Of a stretch of DNA of 64,000 bases, positions 1 through 7,901 are shown in pieces. Location of the stretch: contig JAUQYA010000154.1 in NCBI GenBank assembly GCA_030837785.1, positions 1 to 64,000 on the forward strand, read 5' to 3'. The notes beneath the pieces are model-generated. The model was given only the letters and a program-made list of their open reading frames with translations. It did not search any database and was not told the DNA's origin. Position 1 is the stretch's first letter, and every line of letters starts with the position of its first letter. This stretch comes from Albidovulum sp. GTDB taxonomy: Bacteria > Pseudomonadota > Alphaproteobacteria > Rhodobacterales > Rhodobacteraceae. Position numbers and translations under genes: made by a program.

Positions 1-32
1 TCGATGGCGGTCTTTGCGACGAGTTCGGTCAT
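1..32 (-). CDS. 5' end of an unidentified gene, cut by the window edge
   Basis: An ATG on the minus strand at 32 opens a frame reading MTELVAKTAI to the window edge. A short GGAAC lies 4-8 bases upstream as a weak ribosome site, and a rho-independent terminator sits just before it, which is where a new transcription unit would begin. Ten residues are too few to name the product. It could be a chance ATG. Confidence 0.4.
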   Translation of the reverse strand, partial: MTELVAKTAI

Positions 33-45
33 CGGTTCCAAGCAA

Positions 46-70
46 CAAAAAACGGGCCAGAGCGGCCCGT
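46..70 (-). terminator. rho-independent terminator downstream of tspO
   Basis: On the minus strand ACGGGCC pairs with GGCCCGT around a 5-base loop (52-70), followed by a run of six T. This is a textbook intrinsic terminator. It lies about 95 bases after the tspO stop and just before the next minus-strand start. I see no gene between 71 and 164. Confidence 0.85.
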
Positions 71-164
71 CGATCTTTCCCGGTGGGTTGCGAGTTTGGA
101 CCCCGCAGCCGCGCTGTTGAGCCGCATATAGGCGAACGCACCCGAGTCTGCAAGAAAAGAGTGT

Positions 165-623
165 TCAGCCGCCGACGGGATTGTCCCGCCAGACGCGGAA
201 TTTGAGCGCGACGGCAAGGCTCAGCCAGGCGAGATGGGGCACAAGCATGATCGCCGCCACCCAGTCGAGCGCCCAGAACGCTGCAAGCGTCAGCACGACG
301 GCAAGCCACAGGAGAACGATGACGACAAGCCCCGCACGAATGTACCGCCCGCCGAAGAACACGGGCGTCCAGAGCGTGTTGAGCGCGATCTGGAACGGCC
401 GGAGCGAGAGCGCGGTGCCGTTGCCGCCAAGCCCCGCCACCCGCGTGGCAGCCAGCGCGATCAGGATGTAGAGGAGCGTCCAGACCGTTGGAAAGACCCC
501 GTCGGGTGGAGTCCAGGCAGGTTTCCTGAGGCTGCGGTACCAGCTTCCCGGCCGGAAGATCATGCCCGTCGCGGCCGCCGCGAGGCAGGCCCCGAGAAAG
601 CCTGGGGGCGTCGTCAGTTGCAT
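165..623 (-). CDS. tspO: TspO/MBR family tryptophan-rich sensory protein
   Basis: A 152-residue polytopic membrane protein of the TspO/peripheral benzodiazepine receptor family. It binds porphyrins; in Rhodobacter sphaeroides it tunes photosynthesis gene expression in response to oxygen. The family signatures are visible: KPAWTPP near residue 34, then NTLWTPVFFG near residue 82, with about five hydrophobic helices and many aromatic residues. The length fits the family (150-160). The start has GGAG six bases upstream. It lies 23 bases downstream of the prolyl aminopeptidase gene on the same strand and may be cotranscribed. The porphyrin link fits ferrochelatase 5 kb away, but that neighbourhood may be coincidence. 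Confidence 0.93.
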   Translation of the reverse strand: MQLTTPPGFLGACLAAAATGMIFRPGSWYRSLRKPAWTPPDGVFPTVWTLLYILIALAATRVAGLGGNGTALSLRPFQIALNTLWTPVFFGGRYIRAGLVVIVLLWLAVVLTLAAFWALDWVAAIMLVPHLAWLSLAVALKFRVWRDNPVGG

Positions 624-646
624 GTGCCACTCCGCGCGGGTGGCCG

Positions 647-1615
647 CTAACTTCTCAAACCATCCATGATGCGGATGAGTTCCGCCGAAATCCCGGGCTC
701 GGACAGGGCGTGGCCCGCGACCGGGATCATTCGCAGGTCGGACCGCTTCCAGTGGCGTGAAAGCGTCCAGGCGGATACCGGCGGGCAGATCATGTCGTAA
801 CGGCCCTGCACGATCGTGCCGGGGACATCGGCGATCTTCGGCAGGTCGCGCAGGATCTGGCCGTCTTCGTCGAGGAATCCCCTGTTGATGAAGTAGTGAT
901 TCTCAAGCCGCGCGAAGGCACGGGCGTAGTCGGCGGGCGTGTCGCCGGCGACGCCGTCGTGTTCCACGCTCGCCAGCGCGTTTTCCCATCCGGCCCAGGC
1001 ACGGGCATAGCGCGCCTCGGTCGCGGGATCGCCGGAAAACAGCCGGCGGTGATAGGCTGCGATCATGTCGTATTGCTCGGCCGGCGGGATGACCCGGGCG
1101 AAATCCGCCCAGCGGTCGGGCCAGAACGCACCCGCGCCGCCACCGTAGAACCAGGCAAGCTCTCCCTCTGTCATCAGGAAGACACCGCGCAGGACGAGAT
1201 GACGCGCGCGTTCCGGATGCGTCTGGGCATAGATGAGCGCCAGCGTCGCGCCCCAGCTGCCGCCGAAGACGATCCAGCTGTCGATGCCGAAGAGCTTGCG
1301 GATGCGCTCGATGTCGGCCACCAGATGCCAGGTCGTGTTCGCCTCGACGCTCGCATGCGGGCGCGACCTTCCGCAGCCGCGCTGGTCGAACAGCACGATT
1401 CGGTAGACGGAGGGGTCGAAATGCCGCCGCATCGCGGGCGAACAGCCGCCGCCGGGGCCACCGTGCAGCACGATCACCGGCAGCCCGTCGGGCCGGCCGC
1501 ATTGCTCGACATAGATCGTGTGCCCGTCGCCGACATCGAGGAACCGCTGATCGAACGGTTCGATCTGCGGATAGAGATTGGCGGCTGCGCGCTTTTGCCC
1601 TGCGATCCGGTCCAT
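647..1615 (-). CDS. pip: proline iminopeptidase (prolyl aminopeptidase)
   Basis: A 322-residue alpha/beta hydrolase of peptidase family S33 that removes N-terminal proline from peptides in the cytoplasm. The oxyanion segment HGGPGGG is at 51-57, the nucleophile elbow GGSWGA puts the catalytic serine at 120, and Asp (QGRYDMICP) and His (VAGHALSEPG) complete the triad near the C-terminus. I chose ATG 1615 (MDRIAGQ) because longer versions would run into ubiG on the other strand. No ribosome site precedes this ATG. A TATATA box ends only about 8 bases upstream, so the message may be leaderless. It is divergent from ubiG. Confidence 0.93.
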   Translation of the reverse strand: MDRIAGQKRAAANLYPQIEPFDQRFLDVGDGHTIYVEQCGRPDGLPVIVLHGGPGGGCSPAMRRHFDPSVYRIVLFDQRGCGRSRPHASVEANTTWHLVADIERIRKLFGIDSWIVFGGSWGATLALIYAQTHPERARHLVLRGVFLMTEGELAWFYGGGAGAFWPDRWADFARVIPPAEQYDMIAAYHRRLFSGDPATEARYARAWAGWENALASVEHDGVAGDTPADYARAFARLENHYFINRGFLDEDGQILRDLPKIADVPGTIVQGRYDMICPPVSAWTLSRHWKRSDLRMIPVAGHALSEPGISAELIRIMDGLRS

Positions 1616-1682
1616 GAATCGACTATATAACGCAAACCGCCGGGCCGCCACGGGGGCCGGGCGGCCGAGATGGAGAATGACG

Positions 1683-2429
1683 ATGCAGGCCGCGACATCC
1701 ACGGTCGACCCCGCCGAAGTGGCGAAGTTCGAGGCGATGGCCGCCGAATGGTGGGACCCGCAGGGCAAGTTCAAGCCGCTGCACATGATGAACCCGGCGC
1801 GGCTCGACTACATCACCCGGCAGGTCGCCGCCGAGTTCGGCCGCGACCTGACCGCGCCCGGACCCTTCGCGGGGCTGCGGATTCTCGACATCGGCTGCGG
1901 CGGCGGACTGCTGTCCGAGCCGATGGCGCGGCTCGGCGCCACGGTATTGGGCGCGGACGCGGCCGAGGGCAACATCCCCGTTGCCCGGCTTCATGCCGAG
2001 GAGCAGGGGCTGGCGATCGACTACCGCCACATCACCGCCGAGGCGCTGGCTGCCGCCGGAGAGGTCTTCGACGTGGTCCTGGCGATGGAGATCGTCGAGC
2101 ATGTCGCCGATCCGCAGGCGTTCCTTTCCACCTGTCAGACGCTGATGAAGCCGGGCGGTCTTCTCGTCGCATCGACCATCAACCGCAATCCGAAAAGCTT
2201 CATGATGGCGATTGTCGGCGCGGAATGGGTGATGCGCTGGCTTCCGAAGGGCACGCATGACTGGGCCAGGTTCATCACGCCTGACGAGCTTGCCGGCTTT
2301 CTCCGCGGCGCCGGGCTCGATCCGGTCGACCGCAGGGGATTCGTCTTCAACCCGGTCAGCTGGGCCTGGGGCATTTCCGACCGCGACCTGTCGGTCAACT
2401 ACGTCACCGCGGGCGTGAGGCGCGCCTAA
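1683..2429 (+). CDS. ubiG: ubiquinone biosynthesis O-methyltransferase UbiG
   Basis: A 248-residue class I SAM methyltransferase that performs the two O-methylations of the ubiquinone ring. Motif I is LDIGCGGGLLSEPM (GCGGG at 71-75), followed by the acidic GADAAEGN loop and the AMEIVEHV segment typical of UbiG. The length matches E. coli UbiG (240). ATG 1683 is preferred over 1677 because GGAGA at 1672-1676 is correctly spaced only for the later codon. It is divergent from pip. Its TAA overlaps the stop of the convergent MarR gene by two bases. Confidence 0.95.
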   Translation: MQAATSTVDPAEVAKFEAMAAEWWDPQGKFKPLHMMNPARLDYITRQVAAEFGRDLTAPGPFAGLRILDIGCGGGLLSEPMARLGATVLGADAAEGNIPVARLHAEEQGLAIDYRHITAEALAAAGEVFDVVLAMEIVEHVADPQAFLSTCQTLMKPGGLLVASTINRNPKSFMMAIVGAEWVMRWLPKGTHDWARFITPDELAGFLRGAGLDPVDRRGFVFNPVSWAWGISDRDLSVNYVTAGVRRA

Positions 2430-2866
2430 TCCTCACCGAGGCGACGCCGGATTTCCCGCAGCACGGGCAGCACGGCGCGCACCTTGTCGGCACCGACCGA
2501 ACGCACGACCTCGCCGATCACCGGCGTGATCGCGGCAAGGGCGGCGTCGCGCGCCGAACGCCCGGCCGGGCTGATCGAGACGAACTTGCGCCTGGCATCG
2601 TCCCAGTCGGGGCGGATGTGGACATGCCCTGCCCATTCCAGCTTGGCGAGCGTGTTGGTCATCGCCCCCCGGGTGACATGGAACGCGGCGGCGAGCTGCG
2701 CCGGCGAGCGTTCGTCGGCGACATGCGCAAGATGGTTCAGCACAGCGAAATGCGACAGTTCCATTCCCTTCGGCAGCGCCCGGCTGACGCGGTTGCGCGC
2801 AAGCTGGTCGGCCATGAAGACTTCGGAGAAGAGCGCCACCGCGAGGGGATCGTTCGCATCGGCCAT
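2426..2866 (-). CDS. MarR-family transcriptional regulator
   Basis: A 146-residue winged-helix protein of the MarR family. A recognition-helix region (SPAQLAAAFHVTRGAMTNTLAKLEWAG, read in two halves about residues 55-80) is followed by a wing with charged residues (RPDWDDARRKFVSISPAG). Such proteins are dimeric repressors that release DNA on binding small phenolics or oxidants. It follows the amidase gene directly (GTGAGAATG junction), so both share a transcript. ATG 2866 is chosen over GTG 2872 because GGGG lies 8 bases before it. The target and ligand are unknown. Confidence 0.85.
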   Translation of the reverse strand: MADANDPLAVALFSEVFMADQLARNRVSRALPKGMELSHFAVLNHLAHVADERSPAQLAAAFHVTRGAMTNTLAKLEWAGHVHIRPDWDDARRKFVSISPAGRSARDAALAAITPVIGEVVRSVGADKVRAVLPVLREIRRRLGED

Positions 2867-2868
2867 TC

Positions 2869-3699
2869 TCACGGCCCCTCGAAGCCGCGGTCGTGCGCCA
2901 GCGATGGCACCCGGGCACGGGCCTTTTCCACTTCGGCGAGCGAGAGATCGACGAAGCTTACCCCCACCCCGGTGCCGGCATCCACGAGCACCTCGCCCCA
3001 GGGCGAGACGGCAAGGGAATGGCCGTAGGTCCGGCGGGGCCGGCCGTTGTGGGCGGCATGGCTGCCGGTCTGCGCCGGGGCAAGCACATAGGCGCCATTC
3101 TCGATCGCGCGGGCCCGCAGCAGCGAATGCCAGTGCGCCGCCCCGGTGGTGTCATTGAACGCGGCCGGAACCGTCAGGATCTGGGCGCCGGCCTGCGCAA
3201 GGCGACGGTAGAGCTGCGGGAAGCGGACATCGTAGCAGACGGTCATACCGATCCGGCCGAACGGCGTTGCTGCCAGGACCGCACGGGTGCCCGGCCGGTA
3301 GCCCGACGATTCGCGATATTGCTCGGCCTCCGACACGTTCACGTCGAACATGTGGATCTTGTCGTAGCGCGCGGCGATCGCGCCATCGGGAGAGACCAGG
3401 AAGGACCGGTTGGCGAAGCGCCCGTCGGCGTCGTGGGTCAGGAGGCCGAGCGAGCCGACCAAGAGCCAGATGCCCTGCCCCGCGGCCTCCGCGCGGAGCG
3501 CGGCGAGCGTCGGATCGTCTTCCTCGTGCCGGAGCAGATCGCGTTGGCGGGCACGGTCGGACGACAGGCAGTTGGTCACTTCGGGCGTCAGCACGAAGCC
3601 CGCGCCACCCGCCACCGCCTCGCGCACCAGCGAAAGGGTCACCGGCAGGTTCGCCGCCGGGTCATCCGTCACCGAAAGCTGGAGAAGGGCGGCGCGCAT
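2869..3699 (-). CDS. carbon-nitrogen hydrolase, Nit2/omega-amidase-like
   Basis: A 276-residue nitrilase-superfamily amidase. The catalytic Glu-Lys-Cys triad is visible: E40 in LTPEVTN, K114 in YDKIHMFDV and C155 in MTVCYDVRFPQ. The YDKIHMFDV and CYDVRFP segments match the Nit1/Nit2 branch, which repairs deaminated glutathione or hydrolyses alpha-keto amides, rather than true nitrilases. It lies 3 bases downstream of the glutaredoxin gene and directly upstream of the MarR gene. The link with glutaredoxin makes a role in glutathione metabolite repair attractive, but this is inference from position and family. Confidence 0.9.
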   Translation of the reverse strand: MRAALLQLSVTDDPAANLPVTLSLVREAVAGGAGFVLTPEVTNCLSSDRARQRDLLRHEEDDPTLAALRAEAAGQGIWLLVGSLGLLTHDADGRFANRSFLVSPDGAIAARYDKIHMFDVNVSEAEQYRESSGYRPGTRAVLAATPFGRIGMTVCYDVRFPQLYRRLAQAGAQILTVPAAFNDTTGAAHWHSLLRARAIENGAYVLAPAQTGSHAAHNGRPRRTYGHSLAVSPWGEVLVDAGTGVGVSFVDLSLAEVEKARARVPSLAHDRGFEGP

Positions 3700-3702
3700 C
3701 GC

Positions 3703-3960
3703 TCAGGCTGCCAGGAGCGGGTCGAGCTTGCCCGCCCGGTCAAGCGCGTGAAGCTCGTCGCAGCCGCCGATGTGGCGGCCGTCGATGAAAATCTGTGGCA
3801 CGGTGCGGCGCCCCATCGCGCGCTGGGTCATCTCCACCCGCATCGCCGGGTCGCGCGCGACGTCGGTCTCTTGGTAAGGCGCGCCCTTCGTTTCCAGAAG
3901 CCGCTTGGCTGCCACGCAGTAGGGGCACCAGGGTGTGGTGTAGATCTCGATGCGGGGCAT
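3703..3960 (-). CDS. grxC: glutaredoxin 3
   Basis: An 85-residue dithiol glutaredoxin with the CPYC active site (C12, C15) in YTTPWCPYC. The glutathione-binding segment RTVPQIFIDGRHIGG contains the cis-proline, and GGCDEL follows. It reduces protein disulfides and glutathione adducts in the cytoplasm. Length and motifs fit GrxC closely. It sits between comF and the amidase gene on the same strand, 38 bases after comF. An operon comF-grxC-amidase-marR is likely. Confidence 0.96.
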   Translation of the reverse strand: MPRIEIYTTPWCPYCVAAKRLLETKGAPYQETDVARDPAMRVEMTQRAMGRRTVPQIFIDGRHIGGCDELHALDRAGKLDPLLAA

Positions 3961-3998
3961 TCTGGCCTCTATCCGGAAGTTGGCGCGACTATAAGGAT

Positions 3999-4748
3999 TT
4001 AGGCATCCTTCGCAACGCGCGCCAGTGTCACGACCGAGACCGAGGCCGCGCCCGCGCCAAGACAGGCATCCGCCGCCGCAGCCAGCGTCGCGCCCGAGGT
4101 CATCACGTCATCGACCAGAAGGACGGCGCGCCCGACGGTCCGGTCGGTGCGGTGCGGATGGACGCGGATCGCGCCCGCGAGATTGGCGAAGCGCCCGTCG
4201 CGGTCGCGCCCTTCCTGGCTTCCGGTCCGCCGCGCGCGCACCAGAAGGTCGGGGCAGTGGTCGAGCCCGGCCGCCCGCGCGAGTGCGCGCGACAGAAGCG
4301 CCGACTGGTTGAAGCGCCGCCGGAAGAGCCGCGTCCAGTGCAACGGCACCGGCGCGACGAGCATCCCTTCGGCCAGGATCGGCCCGGCCGCGCGGAAAAG
4401 CCATTCCCCGGCCGGGCGGGCAAGGTCAAGCCGGTCGCCGTGCTTCAGCGCGAGCACCATTTTTCTGGCGTTGTCGCGGTAGAGAAGCGCCGAGCGGCCC
4501 CGTTCCCACGGCCGGGCGATCGTCAGGCAATCGTCGCAGAACTCTGCCCGCCCCTCGTCCTCGCCAGGCAGCGGCGTGCCGCACCGGTCGCAGACAAGGC
4601 CGGTGACGAAAGGCGTCTGGCGCCAGCAGGCACCGCAGAGACCGAAATCGCTGACCGTCGGCTCGCCGCAGGAGATGCACTGGGGCGGAAAGAGAAGCCG
4701 CAGCACTTCTTGGATTCCCGTGCGAAGCAGCCTAGGTTCGCCGATCAT
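3999..4748 (-). CDS. comF: ComF-family amidophosphoribosyltransferase-like protein
   Basis: A 249-residue ComF-family protein. Four Cys pairs in the first 90 residues (CISCG, CGAC, CDRCG, CDDC) form the usual zinc-binding N-terminal part. The C-terminal half has the PRPP-binding signature VLLVDDVMTSGATL of type I phosphoribosyltransferases. ComF proteins are linked with DNA uptake and handling. The start ATG 4748 has a good upstream AAGGG. The same CATG palindrome carries the start codon of the divergent methyltransferase gene, so the two coding regions overlap by two bases head to head. Confidence 0.9.
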   Translation of the reverse strand: MIGEPRLLRTGIQEVLRLLFPPQCISCGEPTVSDFGLCGACWRQTPFVTGLVCDRCGTPLPGEDEGRAEFCDDCLTIARPWERGRSALLYRDNARKMVLALKHGDRLDLARPAGEWLFRAAGPILAEGMLVAPVPLHWTRLFRRRFNQSALLSRALARAAGLDHCPDLLVRARRTGSQEGRDRDGRFANLAGAIRVHPHRTDRTVGRAVLLVDDVMTSGATLAAAADACLGAGAASVSVVTLARVAKDA

Positions 4749-5580
4749 GTCCCTTCCGCCCGACCTTACTGACCGTGCCGCCCTTGCCCGCAACCGCGCA
4801 CGCGCGCGCACCCGCGGCGCCGAACTGTTTCTGCACGAGGACGCCGCCGCCGAGGTCGAGGAAAGACTGGGCGAGGTTAACAAAGCGTTTACGGCACCCG
4901 CCGTCGTGACCGCCTTTCCCGCCCCCTGGCGCGAAATCCTGCCAGATGCCCGCATCGTCGCCGATGACGAGGTGCTGGCGCTGGAGGAGGGGGGGCATGA
5001 CCTGGTGGTTCACGCGCTCGCGCTCCACTGGGCGAACGACCCGGTGGGCCAGTTGATCCAGTGCCGCCGTGCGCTCAGCCCCGACGGGCTGTTTCTGGGT
5101 GTCCTGTTCGGTGGACAGACGCTGGCCGAACTCCGCGCCGTGCTGGCCGAGGCGGAATCCCGGCTGACCGGCGGGCTGTCGCCTCGCGTCCTGCCGATGG
5201 CCGAGATCCGTGACCTTGGCGCCCTGTTGCAGCGGGCCGGCTTTGCCCTGCCGGTGGCCGATGCGGTCAAACAGACCGTCACCTATGCCACGATGTTCCA
5301 CCTGATCGCCGACCTTCGGGCGATGGGCGAAGGCAACGCGCTCGCCCGGCGCAGCCGCAGGGCACCGCCACGCGCGCTCTTTCCCGAGGCGGCCGCACGC
5401 TATGCCGGGGCCTACCCCGCAGGAGATGGCCGGATCGCCGCCACGTTCGAGTCGATCTGGCTGACCGGCTGGGCGCCACATCCGAGCCAGCAGAAGCCGC
5501 TGCGCCCCGGTTCGGCCGCGCAGCGATTGGCCGATGCACTGGGCGCGGCCGAAAACCCCCTTCGCGATCTGCGCGATTGA
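4747..5580 (+). CDS. NDUFAF5/BioC-like SAM-dependent methyltransferase-fold protein
   Basis: A 277-residue protein. The HDLVVHALALHWANDPVGQL block and LSPDGLFLGVLFGG strand match the alphaproteobacterial homologues of mitochondrial NDUFAF5, a complex I assembly factor of methyltransferase fold. The expected motif I (a GxGxG loop after the first strand) is not visible; the matching stretch reads APAVVTAFPAPWREILPDA in two parts near residues 49-67. SAM binding is therefore uncertain. The start shares CATG with comF on the other strand and has no strong ribosome site. Function is inferred from family only. Confidence 0.75.
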   Translation: MSLPPDLTDRAALARNRARARTRGAELFLHEDAAAEVEERLGEVNKAFTAPAVVTAFPAPWREILPDARIVADDEVLALEEGGHDLVVHALALHWANDPVGQLIQCRRALSPDGLFLGVLFGGQTLAELRAVLAEAESRLTGGLSPRVLPMAEIRDLGALLQRAGFALPVADAVKQTVTYATMFHLIADLRAMGEGNALARRSRRAPPRALFPEAAARYAGAYPAGDGRIAATFESIWLTGWAPHPSQQKPLRPGSAAQRLADALGAAENPLRDLRD

Positions 5581-5629
5581 CGCCCGTTGATTTCCGCCTA
5601 TGTCGAACGGACGAAGCGAAGGAGACACC

Positions 5630-6697
5630 ATGCAAGCCGAAACCGTTCACCCTGGCGAGGACCGGCTGGCCCACGCGCCCACGGACCATCCGCCCGTGGC
5701 AAGGGCACGGATCGGCATTCTGGTGGCGAACCTCGGCACGCCGGACAACCACGACTATTGGTCGATGCGGCGGTATCTGAACGAGTTTCTCTCGGACAAG
5801 CGCGTGATCGACTTCCCGGCCTGGAAATGGCAGCCGCTCCTTCAGCTTGTCATCCTCTCGAAGCGGCCGTTCACCTCGGGCGCGAACTACCGGAAGATCT
5901 GGAATCACGACCGGGGCGAAAGCCCCCTGATGACGATCACCAGGGCGCAGGTCGAAAAGCTGCGCCGGGCGGTGGCGGCCCGCTATGGCACCGGCATCAT
6001 GGTGGATTTCTGCATGCGCTACGGCAATCCCTCGACCGAAGGCGCGGTGCGCCGGATGGTGGCGGCGGGATGCGAGAAGATCGTCTTCCTGCCGCTTTAC
6101 CCGCAGTATGCGGGCGCCACATCGGCCACAGCCAACGACCAGTTCTTCCGCGCGCTGATGAGGGAAAGACGCCAGCCCGCCGTGCGGGTCGTGCCGGAAT
6201 ATTTCGACCATCCGCTTTACATCGAGGCGCTGGCGCAGTCGGTCGAGCGCGCCTATGCCGGGGTCGACCACCGGCCTGACGTTCTGGTCGCATCCTACCA
6301 CGGGATGCCGAAGCGCTATCTGATGGAGGGCGATCCCTATCATTGCCAGTGCCAGAAGACCTCGCGCCTGCTGCGCGAACGGCTCGGCTGGCCCGCAGGC
6401 TCGATCGACACCACGTTCCAGTCGGTCTTCGGGCGGGAAGAATGGCTCAGACCCTACACGGTCGAGCACGTGGCGGAGCTTGCCAGGGCGGGCAAGAAGC
6501 GTATCGCCGTCATCTCGCCGGCCTTCTCGGCCGACTGCATCGAGACCCTGGAGGAAATTCAGGGCGAAATCCGCGAGGCCTTCGAGCATGCGGGCGGCGA
6601 GGAATTCACCTACATCCCCTGCCTCAACGACGACGATGCCCATATTGCCGCGCTGATGGCCGTGTTGCGGGCGAACCTCGCCGGCTGGGCCGACTGA
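5630..6697 (+). CDS. hemH: ferrochelatase
   Basis: A 355-residue ferrochelatase that inserts Fe2+ into protoporphyrin IX, the last haem step, at the inner membrane. Visible marks are the N-terminal ILVANLGTPDN, the FLPLYPQYAGATSAT segment, the metal-channel histidine in ASYHGMPKRYL, and DTTFQSVFGREEWL near the second catalytic region. ATG 5630 is preferred over 5600 because AAGGAGA lies 5 bases upstream. It ends in a strong bidirectional terminator. The gene stands alone, but hemJ and hemW lie elsewhere in the window. Confidence 0.97.
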   Translation: MQAETVHPGEDRLAHAPTDHPPVARARIGILVANLGTPDNHDYWSMRRYLNEFLSDKRVIDFPAWKWQPLLQLVILSKRPFTSGANYRKIWNHDRGESPLMTITRAQVEKLRRAVAARYGTGIMVDFCMRYGNPSTEGAVRRMVAAGCEKIVFLPLYPQYAGATSATANDQFFRALMRERRQPAVRVVPEYFDHPLYIEALAQSVERAYAGVDHRPDVLVASYHGMPKRYLMEGDPYHCQCQKTSRLLRERLGWPAGSIDTTFQSVFGREEWLRPYTVEHVAELARAGKKRIAVISPAFSADCIETLEEIQGEIREAFEHAGGEEFTYIPCLNDDDAHIAALMAVLRANLAGWAD

Positions 6698-6711
6698 CCG
6701 GGACGCAAATG

Positions 6712-6740
6712 AAAAAGGCGGTGGAAATCCACCGCCCTTT
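6712..6740. terminator. bidirectional rho-independent terminator
   Basis: GGCGGTGG (6717-6724) pairs perfectly with CCACCGCC (6729-6736) around an AAAT loop, flanked by five A on the left and CTTT on the right. It serves hemH from the left and the 59-residue gene from the right. A second small hairpin, TTTCGGC / GCCGAAA, follows just after. Confidence 0.9.
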
Positions 6741-6763
6741 CCATTTCGGCCTGAGCCGAAAGA

Positions 6764-6943
6764 TCAGTTGCTGGCAGCAGCGGCGACGAGCACCAGAAGC
6801 AGCAGCGGAACGATCAGGCCGCCATTCGACGACGACGCGGCCTGTTCGACCGGAGCCGGCTCCATGACGGGGGGCTCCACGCCACCGGCGATAGCCGAGG
6901 TAGCAGCGAGCGAAAGGGCAGCAGCGAGCGCAAGCTTCTTCAT
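6764..6943 (-). CDS. small secreted or membrane protein, 59 residues
   Basis: The minus-strand ATG at 6943 opens a 59-codon frame ending in TGA. It begins MKKLALAAALSLAATSAIAG, a clear Sec signal peptide with a probable cleavage after AIA. A short acidic, proline-rich stretch follows (VEPPVMEPAPVEQ), then SSSNGG and a second hydrophobic segment (LIVPLLLLVLVAAAASN) to the end. It is too short for most gene callers. GGAGAG lies upstream and a terminator downstream. From memory, similar small proteins occur beside ferrochelatase in other Rhodobacteraceae. I assign no function. Confidence 0.78.
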   Translation of the reverse strand: MKKLALAAALSLAATSAIAGGVEPPVMEPAPVEQAASSSNGGLIVPLLLLVLVAAAASN

Positions 6944-7081
6944 CTAACTCTCCATGTGACCGCGGCATATTGTTCTCTGAGGTCGCCGCGGCAGTCATAA
7001 CACCTCGTTCCCCAACTACCGCACCGGCCTTGTTTCATGCAACGCCGTGCTTTGTGGGCCACGAAAGTTTTGCCGGTGTCG

Positions 7082-7693
7082 TCATATAAGCAACACCTGC
7101 GTTCCGACTTGCGCCAGGGAATAGAGTTCGATGATGTGCTCATTATACAACCCGATGCAACCATTGGATGATCGCCGGCCGATCTTGCGGGTGTCATGGG
7201 TTCCGTGGATGCGGTAGTACTGCCAGCTAAGGTATAGCGCGAAGGGGCCGAGCGGGTTTTCCGGCGCGCCACCCTGCACGAATTCCGGCCATTCGGGATT
7301 GCGTTCGCGCATCGCCGGGGTCGGCCGCCAGGGCGGGTTGGTCACTTTCTGCACCACTTCGCTCCGGCCGCGCCGGGTCAGATCCTCGGTCAGGGGCACG
7401 CTCGTCGGGTACAGGCGGTATGTCGTCTGGTCCGCAGACCAGAAATGCAACGCCCGCGACGTCGTGTCGACGAGGATCGCCCCATTCCTGGTGTCGGAGA
7501 AATAGGGCTGCCACTGGAGCGAGCGGAAGCTCGAGATGTTGCGGCGGATGTTCGAATTGAGGTCGTTCTCGAATTCGGTCGTCTCGGCACCCGTCTGCGC
7601 CAGCGCGGGCGCGGCCAAGGCGGTGCCAAGGGCTGCGGCGGCGCTGCCGATGATGGCGCGACGGCTGAAGCGGCGGGGGGTTTCGGTGCTCAT
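7082..7693 (-). CDS. L,D-transpeptidase (YkuD domain), Tat- or Sec-exported
   Basis: A 203-residue periplasmic enzyme that cross-links peptidoglycan or attaches proteins to it. The N-terminus carries RRFSRRAIIGSAAAALGTAL, a twin-arginine-like signal ending in APALAQ. The YkuD catalytic motif is HGTHDTRKIGRRSSNGCIGLYN (read in two parts, near residues 163-184), with catalytic Cys in SNGCI. The N-terminal mature part (NISSFRSLQWQPYFSDTRNG) is typical of the alphaproteobacterial ErfK-like group. It is divergent from the CAP-domain lipoprotein gene 208 bases away. The intervening stretch has a 7-base inverted repeat, ACGCCAA/TTGGCGT, at 7829-7843, of unknown role. Confidence 0.92.
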   Translation of the reverse strand: MSTETPRRFSRRAIIGSAAAALGTALAAPALAQTGAETTEFENDLNSNIRRNISSFRSLQWQPYFSDTRNGAILVDTTSRALHFWSADQTTYRLYPTSVPLTEDLTRRGRSEVVQKVTNPPWRPTPAMRERNPEWPEFVQGGAPENPLGPFALYLSWQYYRIHGTHDTRKIGRRSSNGCIGLYNEHIIELYSLAQVGTQVLLI

Positions 7694-7901
7694 CCTCTAT
7701 CGTCCCGGTCTGATGATCCGTGTTCTTTCGGCGCCGCGCTACGGCACCGGATTCGCGCGCACCATAGGCGCCCCGGCGGATTTTTCAATTCACTCTCGCG
7801 TCACTTTCCGCCGGCGCCCTGCTGACGCACGCCAAGTTGGCGTTTGATCAGAACCGCCCAAGCCTGTAAAGGACGGCACGCGAAATCTCGAAGGTTACCC
7901 G

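Noticed and set aside
71..164. Possible tRNA before the terminator at the left edge
   Set aside because: No acceptor or T-arm pattern could be folded on either strand.
1616..1786. 57-residue N-terminal extension of prolyl aminopeptidase
   Set aside because: It lies inside ubiG on the other strand and is not part of the hydrolase fold.
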